From Rhizobiaceae bacterium (lineage in GTDB: Bacteria > Pseudomonadota > Alphaproteobacteria > Rhizobiales > Rhizobiaceae), in assembly GCA_029233925.1 (NCBI GenBank), contig JARGOX010000017.1, forward strand, positions 62,001-126,000: a stretch of 64,000 bases of DNA, written 5' to 3'. Within the stretch, counting starts at the first letter, position 1; each line of letters begins with the position of its first letter. Below are positions 44,015-52,996 of this stretch, in pieces. A program made the translations under genes and the position numbers. Below the pieces are notes generated by a model. The model was given only the letters and a program-made list of their open reading frames with translations. It was not told where the DNA came from and made no database searches.

Positions 44015-45801
44015 CAAACCCCTTCGACCTTGGGCAATTGGCGCAAGCCCTCAAGGAAGGCCTTGCCCTGGCCAAGCCTTGGCACGCAGGCGATGAGCCG
44101 CTGTGTATAGGGATGCTGGGGATTTCCCAGAATGTCAGCTGTCTTCCCGGTTTCGACAATCTCGCCATGGCGCATCACGGCGACCCGGTCGCATATTTCC
44201 GCGACAACGCCAAAATCATGGGTGATGAACAGCAAGGCCAGACCACGCTCCTGGCGCAGGGCCTGCAGCAGGCGCAGAATTTCAGCCTGTACGGTCACAT
44301 CCAGGGCGGTCGTCGGCTCGTCGGCAATGATGATGTCCGGGTCGTTGGCCAGCGCCATGGCAATGCCGACGCGCTGCCTCTGGCCGCCTGACAATTCATG
44401 CGGATAGGCCGCGGCGCGCTTTGCCGGATCGGGAATGCGCACCGTATCCAGCAAGGCGACGGCCTTTGCATGGGCCTCATTGCGGCTGACCTGCTGATGG
44501 GCACGCACGGCCTCGGCAACCTGCTCGCCTACGGTGAAAAGCGGATGCAACGTTGTCAGCGGGTCCTGAAAAATATAGGCGACCCTGCTGCCGCGATAGG
44601 ATGCGATTTCCGTATCATGCATGGAAAAAATGTCGCGACCATCAATGGCGACGGATCCGCCTGTAATGACGCCGGGAGGGGAGGCGACAAGTCCGAGCAG
44701 GGAAAGTGCCGTGACGCTCTTTCCCGATCCGCTTTCACCGATCAGACCAAGGCATTCACCCTTCTGGACGGCAAAACTGATGCCCTTGACGGCCGGCATT
44801 GTGCCCTGGGTGCTCTCGAAGCCCGTCTGGAGATTTTCGACGGACAGGGCAGCACCTTTGCCCGCAGCGCTGGTCTCGCTTCTGTCGGCGCGGTCGATCC
44901 GGGTCACCGGCAATGGTCGGTTGAGCGCCCCGGCCCGCAGGCGCGGGTCAAGCGCATCGCGCACGCCGTCGCCGAGCAGGTTGATGCTCATGACGATGAT
45001 GAAGACCATCACACCGGGAATTATGGAGACGGAGGGGGCGGTGAACAACAATGAACGGCCTTCGCCCAGCATGGAACCGAGATCGGCCTGCGGTGGCTGC
45101 GCGCCCAGTCCCAGAAAGCTCAGACCGGCTGTCTCGAGGATCATCCAGCCAACGGTGGTCGACATGGTGATGACGATAATCGGCAGGACGTTGGGCAGGA
45201 TTTCCGTCAGCACGATGGATGTATGGCTCTTGCCCGACAGTCGCGCCGCATCAACAAATTCCCGGTGCGCCAGACCCACGGTGATGCCGCGAATATTGCG
45301 GGCAAAAAACGGGATATTGACCACCGCAATGGCATAGAGCGCATTCATCAGTCCCGGCCCGAGCACCGCGACGATGGCCAGCGCCAGCAGGATGTAGGGA
45401 AAGGCCATCAGCATATCGATGCCGCGCATCATGATGTTGTCCGCCCGCCCGCCCGCATAACCGGCCACCAGGCCGATCAGCGAGCCGAAGAAGGCGGCGA
45501 TCAGGGATGCCGACAGGCCAACGGCCAGCGACACCCGCGATCCCCAGATCAGCCGGGCGAGAATGTCGCGCCCCAGATGATCGGTCCCCAGCAGGTGACC
45601 GTCGGAAAGGATCGGCTGCAGGCGTCCGGCCAGATCAATTGTGTCGGGATTGTCAATCGGCAGGATGGGCGCGGCCACAACCAGCACCACAAGCGCGGCA
45701 ATGATGTAGAACCCTGCCGCTGCAAGTCTGTTGTTCATCAACAATTGCCAGGCGGTCGGGCGGCGTGATTTCTGACTTGCCGGTGTTGTCGTGGCGCTCA
45801 T
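44014..45801 (-). CDS. Oligopeptide-type ABC transporter, DppC permease fused to DppD ATPase
   Basis: 595 residues. About 1-290 is a DppC permease with six membrane segments and the inner-membrane loop EAA-like region (LAHREFVDAARLSGKSHTSI); it begins with MNNRLAAAGFYIIAALVVLV. From about 320 it is a DppD ATPase: GESGSGKSVTALSLLGLVA, AYIFQDPLTTLHP, LSGGQRQRVGIAMALANDPD, DEPTTALD and FITHDF. This permease-ATPase fusion is found in rhizobia and related bacteria. The start overlaps the DppB stop (ATGA) and the stop overlaps the second ATPase gene. Substrate unknown. Confidence 0.94.
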   Translation of the reverse strand: MSATTTPASQKSRRPTAWQLLMNNRLAAAGFYIIAALVVLVVAAPILPIDNPDTIDLAGRLQPILSDGHLLGTDHLGRDILARLIWGSRVSLAVGLSASLIAAFFGSLIGLVAGYAGGRADNIMMRGIDMLMAFPYILLALAIVAVLGPGLMNALYAIAVVNIPFFARNIRGITVGLAHREFVDAARLSGKSHTSIVLTEILPNVLPIIVITMSTTVGWMILETAGLSFLGLGAQPPQADLGSMLGEGRSLLFTAPSVSIIPGVMVFIIVMSINLLGDGVRDALDPRLRAGALNRPLPVTRIDRADRSETSAAGKGAALSVENLQTGFESTQGTMPAVKGISFAVQKGECLGLIGESGSGKSVTALSLLGLVASPPGVITGGSVAIDGRDIFSMHDTEIASYRGSRVAYIFQDPLTTLHPLFTVGEQVAEAVRAHQQVSRNEAHAKAVALLDTVRIPDPAKRAAAYPHELSGGQRQRVGIAMALANDPDIIIADEPTTALDVTVQAEILRLLQALRQERGLALLFITHDFGVVAEICDRVAVMRHGEIVETGKTADILGNPQHPYTQRLIACVPRLGQGKAFLEGLRQLPKVEGV

Positions 45802-46745
45802 GATTTCAATCTCGGATCAAGCAGCGACTGCACCACATCGGCCAGCAGATTGAACAGGACATAGCTGGCCGCGACCACCAATACGCCGCCCTGGACCAGC
45901 AGAATGTCGCGGGTCGAAATGGCCTTGACGAGCATTGCGCCGATACCCGGCCACTGGAAAACCGTCTCGATATAGACAGCACCGCCGAGAACGAACCCTG
46001 CCTGGATGCCGATCACCGGGACGACGCTGACTAGCGCTGCCTTGAAGGCGTGTTTGTATATGACGGTGCGTTCATTCAGTCCCTTGGCCCGCGCGGTGCG
46101 CACATAGTCCTGGCGCAGCACTTCCAGCATGGACGCACGGGTCAGCCGGGCAATGACGCCCGTGGCAACCACCGACAATGTGGTCGCAGGCAGGATCAGA
46201 TGACGCAGCAGGTCGGGCAAGTCGCCGCCGCCATAGGCGGCAAACATGCCCGAGGCCGGAAGGAGGCGCCATTGCACCGCGAAAAAAAGGATAAGCAATA
46301 GTCCGAGGAAGAAGGACGGGATGGAAATGCCGATCAGGACGACAAAGGTCACCGCCCGGTCGACCCAGCCGAACTGCCGAACGGCGGAAACGATGCCCGC
46401 CAGCAGTCCGAGGATCGAGCACAGGACCAGCGCTGTGCCGGAAAGGATGAGCGTGGCGCCGAAGCGATCAAGAATTTCGTCGAGAACCGGGCGATTGAGG
46501 ATATAGGAGCGTCCGAAATCGCCCTGCAGCAGATTGCTGATCCATATGCCGTATTGCTCAAGCAGGGTCTTGTCGAGGCCCAGTTCACGGTTGATGCGCT
46601 CGACATTTTCCGGAGTGGCATAGGAGCCCAGAATGGCGGTCGCCGGATCGCCGGGGATCAGCGCCATGATCAGGAAGACGATGACGGAAAGTCCGAAAAG
46701 AACGGGAATGGCAGAAACAAGCCGCTTTAGAATATAGCCCGTCAA
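45798..46745 (-). CDS. Oligopeptide-type ABC transporter permease (DppB family)
   Basis: 315 residues with six membrane segments. Typical DppB features are the N-terminal GYILKRLVSAIPVLFGLSVI, VIFLIMALIPGDPATAILGS, the EAA-like loop RQDYVRTARAKGLNERTVIY and the C-terminal LFNLLADVVQSLLDPR. It pairs with the DppC half of the next gene, with which it overlaps by 4 bp (ATGA). The binding-protein gene lies 62 bp upstream. Confidence 0.94.
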   Translation of the reverse strand: MTGYILKRLVSAIPVLFGLSVIVFLIMALIPGDPATAILGSYATPENVERINRELGLDKTLLEQYGIWISNLLQGDFGRSYILNRPVLDEILDRFGATLILSGTALVLCSILGLLAGIVSAVRQFGWVDRAVTFVVLIGISIPSFFLGLLLILFFAVQWRLLPASGMFAAYGGGDLPDLLRHLILPATTLSVVATGVIARLTRASMLEVLRQDYVRTARAKGLNERTVIYKHAFKAALVSVVPVIGIQAGFVLGGAVYIETVFQWPGIGAMLVKAISTRDILLVQGGVLVVAASYVLFNLLADVVQSLLDPRLKS

Positions 46746-46807
46746 TGCACTGCCTCCCCGGTGGTCCTGGACAGCGCCGGGACAGATGATTGTCCCGGCG
46801 CAGCTTT

Positions 46808-48382
46808 TTAGTTCGGCTTGGAAACCTTGCCCAGCATAAGCAGGAATGAAGGCTGCAGGGCAAAATTTTCAACCGTGGCTGAAGCGACGGCATTCTGTTT
46901 CCAGTTTGCCACGAAAAGCCAGGGCGCATCGTCCTGCACGATGGTCTGCATCTCCTTGTAGAGCCTGGCGCGTTCTGTCTGGTCGGTGGATTGGCGTGCA
47001 CCTTCCAGCAGGGCGTCGACCTCAGGGTTGGAATAGTAACCCGAATTGAAACCGCCCTTGTCCGGCCAGGCGGCTGTGCGCAGCGCAAGGAAGGGTAAAG
47101 TGTCCGGATCATTGGTCATCCAGGCCATTTCAGCCATATCCGCCTTGCCTTCGAGGCCGGGATTGACCTTTCCGAGGAAGGTGTTCCATTCGTAGGTTTC
47201 GATCTTGACGTTCAGTCCGACAGCTTTCAGATCGGCCTGGATGGCTGTGCCCATCGGCACAGGATCCAGCATGCCGGAACCGCCTTCCGTGACATAGAAG
47301 GTGACTTCGGCGCCATCCATGCCGGCTTCCGCAATCAGCTCCTTGGCCTTTTGCGGATCATAGGGATAGGGCTCCAGCGCCTCATTATAGGCCCAGCTGA
47401 AGGCGGGCGGCGTCGGTCCGGCTGCAACAGTTGCGGTTCCCTGCAGCACATTGTTGACCAGGGCCTCCTTGTTGACCGCATAATTGACGGCCTGGCGCAT
47501 CCGCTTGTCGGCAAATGGACCTTCCTTGGCATTGAGGATCAGGAACCAGAGATGGGGACCGGCCTGGTCGTATACATTGTAGTTGGGGTCCGAGGCGAAG
47601 GTGGCGATATTGTCAGGCGGGACTTCAACCATCATGTCGATGCCGCCAGACAGCATCTCTGCAACACGCGTATTGGCATCGGTGATGGGACGGAAAATCA
47701 CCGCTTCCAGTGAGGGGGCGCCGTCCCAATAGCCATCATTGCGTTCGACAACAACGCGGGCATTGGACTGCCACTCGACGAATTTGAACGGGCCGGTGCC
47801 GACAGGATTGCGGCCGAAATCCTTGCCATGTTTGACAATGCCGGCAGGCGAGGCGATGAGGCCGGTCGGATAGGCAAGGTTGGACAGGAACGGCGCGAAG
47901 GGCTCGGAAAGCCTGAATGCAACCGTTGTGGGGTTTATTGCTGTTACCTCGGCAATCGAGGAAAAGAAAAACGACAGGGGGAACGGTCCCGTATCATGCT
48001 GCGGATGGTCGTCCTTGAGCATCCGATCGAAATTGAATTTCACCGCTTCGGCGTTGAAATCCGTTCCGTCATGAAACTTGACGCCTTCGCGCAGAGTGAA
48101 TGTATAGGTCAGCCCGTCATCTGATATGGTCCAGGCTGTTGCCAGAGCGGGCTCAACCTCAAGTTTGCCGTTCTTGTAGCGCACTAGGCCGTCATAGACG
48201 TTCATCAGGATACGAAAATCATTGACGGCGGTCACGGTATGCGGATCGAGCGCCAGGGGCTCGGCTATCTGCCCGACGATCAGGACATTGGGCGGGGTTT
48301 GTGCAGAACCGGAGCCTGCGACACCCAAAACCGACACGGCGGCAAGGGCAAGGGCGACTATTCCTCTTTTGATTATATGCAT
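46808..48382 (-). CDS. ABC transporter substrate-binding protein, family 5 (peptide/nickel/glycoside type)
   Basis: 524 residues with signal peptide MHIIKRGIVALALAAVSVLG and cleavage near GSAQ. SBP family 5 landmarks: LVRYKNGKLEVEPALATAWT, TYTFTLREGVKFHDGTDFNA, AVKFNFDRML, NPVGTGPFKFVEW, MRQAVNYAVNKEALVNNVLQ. Ligands in this family include peptides, glutathione, opines and oligosaccharides. First gene of the operon; AAGGAGAACGTC precedes the ATG. Its promoter region contains two palindromes (48458-48505). Confidence 0.94.
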   Translation of the reverse strand: MHIIKRGIVALALAAVSVLGVAGSGSAQTPPNVLIVGQIAEPLALDPHTVTAVNDFRILMNVYDGLVRYKNGKLEVEPALATAWTISDDGLTYTFTLREGVKFHDGTDFNAEAVKFNFDRMLKDDHPQHDTGPFPLSFFFSSIAEVTAINPTTVAFRLSEPFAPFLSNLAYPTGLIASPAGIVKHGKDFGRNPVGTGPFKFVEWQSNARVVVERNDGYWDGAPSLEAVIFRPITDANTRVAEMLSGGIDMMVEVPPDNIATFASDPNYNVYDQAGPHLWFLILNAKEGPFADKRMRQAVNYAVNKEALVNNVLQGTATVAAGPTPPAFSWAYNEALEPYPYDPQKAKELIAEAGMDGAEVTFYVTEGGSGMLDPVPMGTAIQADLKAVGLNVKIETYEWNTFLGKVNPGLEGKADMAEMAWMTNDPDTLPFLALRTAAWPDKGGFNSGYYSNPEVDALLEGARQSTDQTERARLYKEMQTIVQDDAPWLFVANWKQNAVASATVENFALQPSFLLMLGKVSKPN

Positions 48383-48457
48383 GACGTTCTCCTTGGCGGC
48401 ATAGCAAATGGCAGTCGCCCCGGATTATGGGACCGGTATTGGCGACCGATCAAATCT

Positions 48458-48505
48458 AATTTATCAGCATAAATTGATGACGCAACTAATTTATGCGTAT
48501 AAATT
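48458..48505. promoter_or_regulatory. Twin palindromic operator between ABC operon and DUF1028 gene
   Basis: AATTTAT-CAGC-ATAAATT at 48458-48475 and AATTTAT-GCGT-ATAAATT at 48488-48505 have identical 7-bp arms and different 4-bp centres, with centres 30 bp apart, close to three helical turns. They lie between the divergent binding-protein gene and the DUF1028 gene. The natural ligand is the GntR regulator encoded at 42385-43161. Confidence 0.72.
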
Positions 48506-48538
48506 GACAACTGTGGAAATCGGAGGCATCAAGGACCC

Positions 48539-49201
48539 ATGACATTCTCGATCGTTGCAAAGGATCTGCGCACAGGGGCATTCGGTGTTGCCACCGCAAC
48601 GGGTGGTCCGGTTGTCGGTTCACTGGTGCCCCATGCGCGTGCCGATGTTGGCGCCATTGCAACGCAGGGTTATACCACCAATCCCTTTTACGGGTTTGAG
48701 GGTCTGGACCTGTTGGCGTCGGGCAAAACGGCCATGGCCGCTGTCGAACAGATGGTGGCAGCCGATGCGGGGCGTGAACGCCGCCAGTGCATCGCGGTCG
48801 GGCGTGATGGCGATGTCCATGCCTGGACCGGCGCTGAAATTGTGGCTTATTGCGGGTCAATTGCGCGGCAGGGCTTTGGTGTTTGTGGCAATCTGCTGAC
48901 CAGCGCGCAGGTCCTTGAAGCCATGGTTGACGCTTATGAAAGCGAGGCTGGCCAGGCGATCGAAGACAGGCTGATCGCAGCCCTGGCGGCCGGTCAGAAT
49001 GCCGGCGGCGACCAGCGTGGGACAACCTCTGCGGCGCTCAAGGTCTATCGGAGCGAGATATATCCTCTGGTTGACATCCGTTCAGACTGGTCAGATCGAC
49101 CGGTCGACCATCTTGGGCAAATCCTCGAAGCCACACGCGGCGAAAAATATGCCAGCTTCTTCGAACGGCTGCCAACAAAGGCAAACCCCGGCTCGGGTTG
49201 A
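48539..49201 (+). CDS. DUF1028 protein (Ntn-hydrolase-like)
   Basis: 220 residues starting at MTFSIVAKDLRTGAFGVATA (AAGGACCC upstream). The conserved pieces VGSLVPHARADVGAIATQGY, GFGVCGNLLTSAQVLEAMVD and DQRGTTSAALKVY are those of DUF1028, which has an Ntn-hydrolase-like fold. Such genes often accompany peptide or opine-type ABC importers and gamma-glutamyltransferase-like enzymes. Here it is divergent from a peptide-type importer and shares its operator region, so hydrolysis of the imported amide or peptide is the best guess. Confidence 0.9.
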   Translation: MTFSIVAKDLRTGAFGVATATGGPVVGSLVPHARADVGAIATQGYTTNPFYGFEGLDLLASGKTAMAAVEQMVAADAGRERRQCIAVGRDGDVHAWTGAEIVAYCGSIARQGFGVCGNLLTSAQVLEAMVDAYESEAGQAIEDRLIAALAAGQNAGGDQRGTTSAALKVYRSEIYPLVDIRSDWSDRPVDHLGQILEATRGEKYASFFERLPTKANPGSG

Positions 49202-49328
49202 GCGGAGGGGTAACGATTTCATTTTTTTCGCGGGCGCGGAAAGCCGGTCTGGCAAACAAGCGGGCTCGCACGAAACGGTTGTCCGCCAAGAGTTGATTGC
49301 ATTTGATCTTGATGTCGGATGCCGGGGT

Positions 49329-51227
49329 TTATAGAGAAGCCAACGCGTTTGCGGGTGTCTTCAGGGCAGCATTCTGACTGTCATCCATTGTTGTATGGCG
49401 TTCTTTTACAAGTGATTTCAAGATCACGCCTGCGCGTTGATCAAAACTGTGATGCTGTCGTACATAAGACGCTGCAGCCTGGCGCTTCTCAGCCGTATTG
49501 GATTCTTTTGCCAATCTTAGTGCATCTTTCAATGAAAAATCATTATCAAAGAACGTGCAGAAACGGGCAATTTCCCCGGGCATACCCTCAACCCGATCCG
49601 TTACCAGATTTCCACCGCATGCAAGCACGTCGAAAACGCGATTGGAAACAAAACCGCCGATTCTCATCCATTCCCAGTGATCGTTCAACACGACGTCGGC
49701 ATTGATATAATGGGCTGGCAGGTCGATATTAACGATCTTCTCCGCCCGGACCCAATTGCTCGGCGCCAAACCCTCCCACAAACCGCCATAGATCTGTATT
49801 TCCATACCCTGGCTGAGGGCATGTTTGACCACAGTTCTTTCAATGCCGCGAGAATTTGCGACAAACAGATGCTGTTCGCCGACTGCATGCATCTCATTTT
49901 CGGGATAAAACCGGCAAATGTCTGTCGCCTGTAACAGTCTTTCAAACGGCACTTCCTGTTTTTTATCCTTCAGTGTCCAGATGTTTGAGGCGACAAAAAC
50001 ATGGTTATAGGCCAAAGCCTCACGGGCCGGGGTTTTTTCGGGGTGGCTGATGATCCACAGCAGGTTGGTATCCAAAGGGTTGGGCTCATAGCGGACCTTT
50101 CCACGTATCACCAGATTGATATCGCCGGGTGTGCGGGCGGCATACCAATCCGGCAGGAGGTCGACACGCGCACGCACGCCTTTGCGCAGAAATGCTGCTG
50201 CCAGCGAGACCGCAAAATGATAATCGCCACAAATGTCCAGAAACATTCTCTCCCGGCAGGCAATTTTGATGGCTATTGTTGTGTCGCTAGCCAGTCGATT
50301 GACCGATGGCGGCTGTTCATTTTCAGCGCGGACCTGCCCCGGGCGCCATACGGCGTAACCGGCTTCCACCCAATCAGGATTGTCAGGCTTATAGGAGGTG
50401 GCTGCTATGCCGGCATCGGCATAATGTTGAGCATCATCGCCTCGAACTGTATCGGCCCACCGATCATGAAATAACCGCCGATTGTGTTCGATATTATCAC
50501 GACGTCCGGGGGTGCTGCCTTCATGATGAATGATCACCGAATCCGGCGCATAGGCAAATAGATTTTCGCCTCCTCCCAGACGCAGACATAAATCAACATC
50601 CTCCTGGCCATTGATGAACGCAGGGTCAAAGCCCTCCACACGGGCAAAATCCCTTGCCATCAGCCCCATGCATGCGGCCGTAATGGCACGGAACCTCATG
50701 GGGGATTGTGTCGGTTCATAGTCACCGGGTTTGCCCGCATAAATATGATAGCCCATCGGTGAATAGTCGGAAAACACCGTGCCGACTGCCTGGATAGTGC
50801 CGTTCGGAAAAACAAGCTTTGGTTGAACGCCGATAATTCCGGGCATTTTCAATGGGTGCAATAAAGAGCGGAGCCATTCAGGAGATAGTTCCGTATCGTT
50901 GTTGAGAAAGACAACCCGGGCACCGCGAGAGGCCGCAAATCCGATATTGCATCCGCGCGCAAAACCAAGATTTTCCTCATTGCGTATCAATGTGATGGTT
51001 GCGTATCGCGCGGCGTATTCCTGCAGCAATTGCCGGGTTTGGCCATCGCTGCAATTGTCCACGAGTATCAGTTCGAATTTTTCGCCTGCTTCGTGCCTAT
51101 ACAGTGATTTCAAGCAGGCATTGGTTACTTCGATGGCCCCATGGACGCAGATGATGATCGATACCAGATGATCATCACGTTCCGGTATATGCTTGCGCAC
51201 CCTATTCCAGCAAATCATAGACGACAT
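49329..51227 (-). CDS. Two-domain glycosyltransferase (GT2 plus C-terminal GT-B-like part)
   Basis: About 632 residues. The first about 300 are a GT2 domain: LVSIIICVHGAIEVTNACLK, FELILVDNCSDG, ENLGFARGCNIGFAASRGAR, VVFLNNDTELSPEWL (acceptor of the nucleotide-sugar metal) and NGQEDVDLCLRLGGGENLFA. From about 350 there is a second, GT4-like region: DICGDYHFAVSLAAAFLRKG, VRARVDLLPDW, LVIRGKVRYEPNPLDTNLLW, MQ/GNLVTDRVEGMPGEI. The start is uncertain; ATG 51227 is used, with earlier in-frame starts up to 51359 possible. It is likely to build surface polysaccharide, with no further cell-surface genes adjacent. Confidence 0.82.
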   Translation of the reverse strand: MSSMICWNRVRKHIPERDDHLVSIIICVHGAIEVTNACLKSLYRHEAGEKFELILVDNCSDGQTRQLLQEYAARYATITLIRNEENLGFARGCNIGFAASRGARVVFLNNDTELSPEWLRSLLHPLKMPGIIGVQPKLVFPNGTIQAVGTVFSDYSPMGYHIYAGKPGDYEPTQSPMRFRAITAACMGLMARDFARVEGFDPAFINGQEDVDLCLRLGGGENLFAYAPDSVIIHHEGSTPGRRDNIEHNRRLFHDRWADTVRGDDAQHYADAGIAATSYKPDNPDWVEAGYAVWRPGQVRAENEQPPSVNRLASDTTIAIKIACRERMFLDICGDYHFAVSLAAAFLRKGVRARVDLLPDWYAARTPGDINLVIRGKVRYEPNPLDTNLLWIISHPEKTPAREALAYNHVFVASNIWTLKDKKQEVPFERLLQATDICRFYPENEMHAVGEQHLFVANSRGIERTVVKHALSQGMEIQIYGGLWEGLAPSNWVRAEKIVNIDLPAHYINADVVLNDHWEWMRIGGFVSNRVFDVLACGGNLVTDRVEGMPGEIARFCTFFDNDFSLKDALRLAKESNTAEKRQAAASYVRQHHSFDQRAGVILKSLVKERHTTMDDSQNAALKTPANALASL

Positions 51228-51560
51228 CCCGATTCCGCGTTGCTGAGGCTGCAGCAAAGACATCCTCCCTGACCTGTGACCCACGCCTCCGTCGGGTTCA
51301 TAAGAACCCTTGGGTTTGCTATTGACCTTATGTGGCCAGTTTTTGCAATGCATTGCCATTGTCTATCCACCGGGAAGCAGAGTGGGCCTATCCACTGGGT
51401 AACAGAATGGGCCAGGATGGATGTTGACTGCTTCCATTGGACAAGGCGTGTTATTTTCGCCATAGCGGTTCCATTCATTCCCCGGGGATTTTGAAAAGCG
51501 TTCCGTAATTGGAAAGAGGGGCGGGGCGGAACCAACCTTATCCTTGATGGACCGAATTTG
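51228..51560. other. Divergent gap between two glycosyltransferase genes
   Basis: About 330 bp that should hold both promoters and possibly the true start of the minus-strand gene. A 25-bp imperfect tandem repeat is at 51363-51412. No independent gene seen. Confidence 0.5.
51363..51412. repeat. Imperfect 25-bp tandem duplication
   Basis: CTATCCACCGGGAAGCAGAG then TGGGC (51363-51387) is followed directly by CTATCCACTGGGTAACAGAA then TGGGC (51388-51412); 22 of 25 positions agree. It lies in the gap between divergent glycosyltransferase genes. Confidence 0.8.
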
Positions 51561-52823
51561 ATGAGCAAAACGATACTCCTTTTGACATACGGAACGCGCG
51601 GCGATGTTGAGCCCTATCTGGCGCTTGCCCTGGGCCTGCAAAAAGCTGGGTTTCGCCCCGTTCTAGCCACGTCAGAGCGTTTTCAATCGTGGATTGCGAC
51701 CTTTGGTATCGAGGTTTACCCGCTGACGGATGCCGTGCTGGCATTGATTGAAACCAACGCCGGAAAAGCGCTGATCGAGGGCACACAGCGTCGATGGACA
51801 CGACTGAAATCGGGGTTTGAACTGACGCGAAAGTCAGGGCCGCTGAATGGGCAATTGGTGCGTGACTGTGGGCAGGCAGCCCAGGATATCCAGCCTGATC
51901 TGATCGTCTTTCACCCGAAGGCCTTCGCGGCGCCGCATATCGCCGCCCATCTGGACATTCCTGTGGCAATGGGTGTGTTTCAGCCTGTCTTTGTGCCGAC
52001 CGCCGAATTTCCCCTGATGGGCATGGAATTCCTGCCAAAGACGCTGAACAGGTTCAGCTACAAAGCATCAACAGCCGCCTATCGAATGTTTCGAAAACCG
52101 GTGAATGAATTGCGTAAAGGTTTTGGCCTGCCGGCCATTTACCAAGGCAGACATGTCCTATTCCCGCCAGAACGGGCCACCTATCGCCTGCTGCACGCGA
52201 TCAGTCCGGCCCTGATGCCGCGCCCTGCTGATTGGCCGGCACAGGCAGAGATGACGGGTTTTTGGCAAATGCCAGAGACGAAAATACCTCTGCCGCCCCA
52301 AGTGGAAGCCTTCATCGGGGCAGGCGAGAAGCCCGTTTTCATCGGTTTTGGCAGTATGGTCAGCAGCAATCCGCAGGCGCTGGGCCAGATGATCACCGAT
52401 GCGCTGGCTCAAACCAATCTGCGTGCCGTTGTCGCCAAGGGTTGGGCGCGGCTTGAGGTGGGGGATGAAAAACGAATCCTGAGCATCGATCCCATACCCT
52501 ATGATGGGCTGTTTCCACATATGGCAGCCGTCGTGCATCACGGTGGGCTTGGCACAACGATCACGGGATTGCGCGCAGGTGTGCCCAGCATCATTGTTCC
52601 GTTTTTTGGAGATCAACCGTTTTGGGGACGGCGTATTGCAGCGCTCGGCCTTGGTCCAGAACCGCTACCACGCAATGCCCTGACGTCTGGTGCCTTGGCC
52701 AGCGCGATGATGCGCGCCACCACCGATCAGCGGATGCAGGACGCAACGCGTGCCATGGCGGCCAGCCTGCAATCAGAACATGGGGTTGAAACGGCGATCA
52801 AAAGGCTGGCAGCATTGATTTGA
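51561..52823 (+). CDS. GT1-family (UGT/sterol-glucosyltransferase-like) glycosyltransferase
   Basis: 420 residues from ATG 51561 (a TTG one codon earlier is possible). N-terminal TILLLTYGTRGDVEPYLALA is the acceptor-domain start of the UGT/MGT group; the C-terminal nucleotide-sugar domain contains KPVFIGFGSM and VVHHGGLGTTITGLRAGVPS, then IIVPFFGDQPFWGRRIAALG, the donor-binding signature. Relatives transfer glucose to lipids, macrolides or rhamnolipid/sterol acceptors. It is divergent from the GT2-type gene. A clear terminator follows at 52944-52974. Confidence 0.92.
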   Translation: MSKTILLLTYGTRGDVEPYLALALGLQKAGFRPVLATSERFQSWIATFGIEVYPLTDAVLALIETNAGKALIEGTQRRWTRLKSGFELTRKSGPLNGQLVRDCGQAAQDIQPDLIVFHPKAFAAPHIAAHLDIPVAMGVFQPVFVPTAEFPLMGMEFLPKTLNRFSYKASTAAYRMFRKPVNELRKGFGLPAIYQGRHVLFPPERATYRLLHAISPALMPRPADWPAQAEMTGFWQMPETKIPLPPQVEAFIGAGEKPVFIGFGSMVSSNPQALGQMITDALAQTNLRAVVAKGWARLEVGDEKRILSIDPIPYDGLFPHMAAVVHHGGLGTTITGLRAGVPSIIVPFFGDQPFWGRRIAALGLGPEPLPRNALTSGALASAMMRATTDQRMQDATRAMAASLQSEHGVETAIKRLAALI

Positions 52824-52943
52824 GCGAAATTCTGTGGTGGCAATCAAGTGGAGGGATAACGCAATGTAACAGCAAGCGTTCATCAATTTACTTGGTCGGG
52901 GATTTGGTAAACCGACACCGCAATTGCATTTTCATGAGAATGC

Positions 52944-52974
52944 AAAAGCCGCCCCATAGGCTGGAGCGGCTTTT
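52944..52974. terminator. Bidirectional rho-independent terminator
   Basis: AAAAGCCGC (52944-52952) pairs with GCGGCTTTT (52966-52974), and the stem extends inward with one mismatch. A-runs on one side and T-runs on the other serve both converging genes (GT1 gene on plus, membrane protein on minus). Confidence 0.85.
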
Positions 52975-52996
52975 GTTTGCAAAAAACCCTGAAGTG

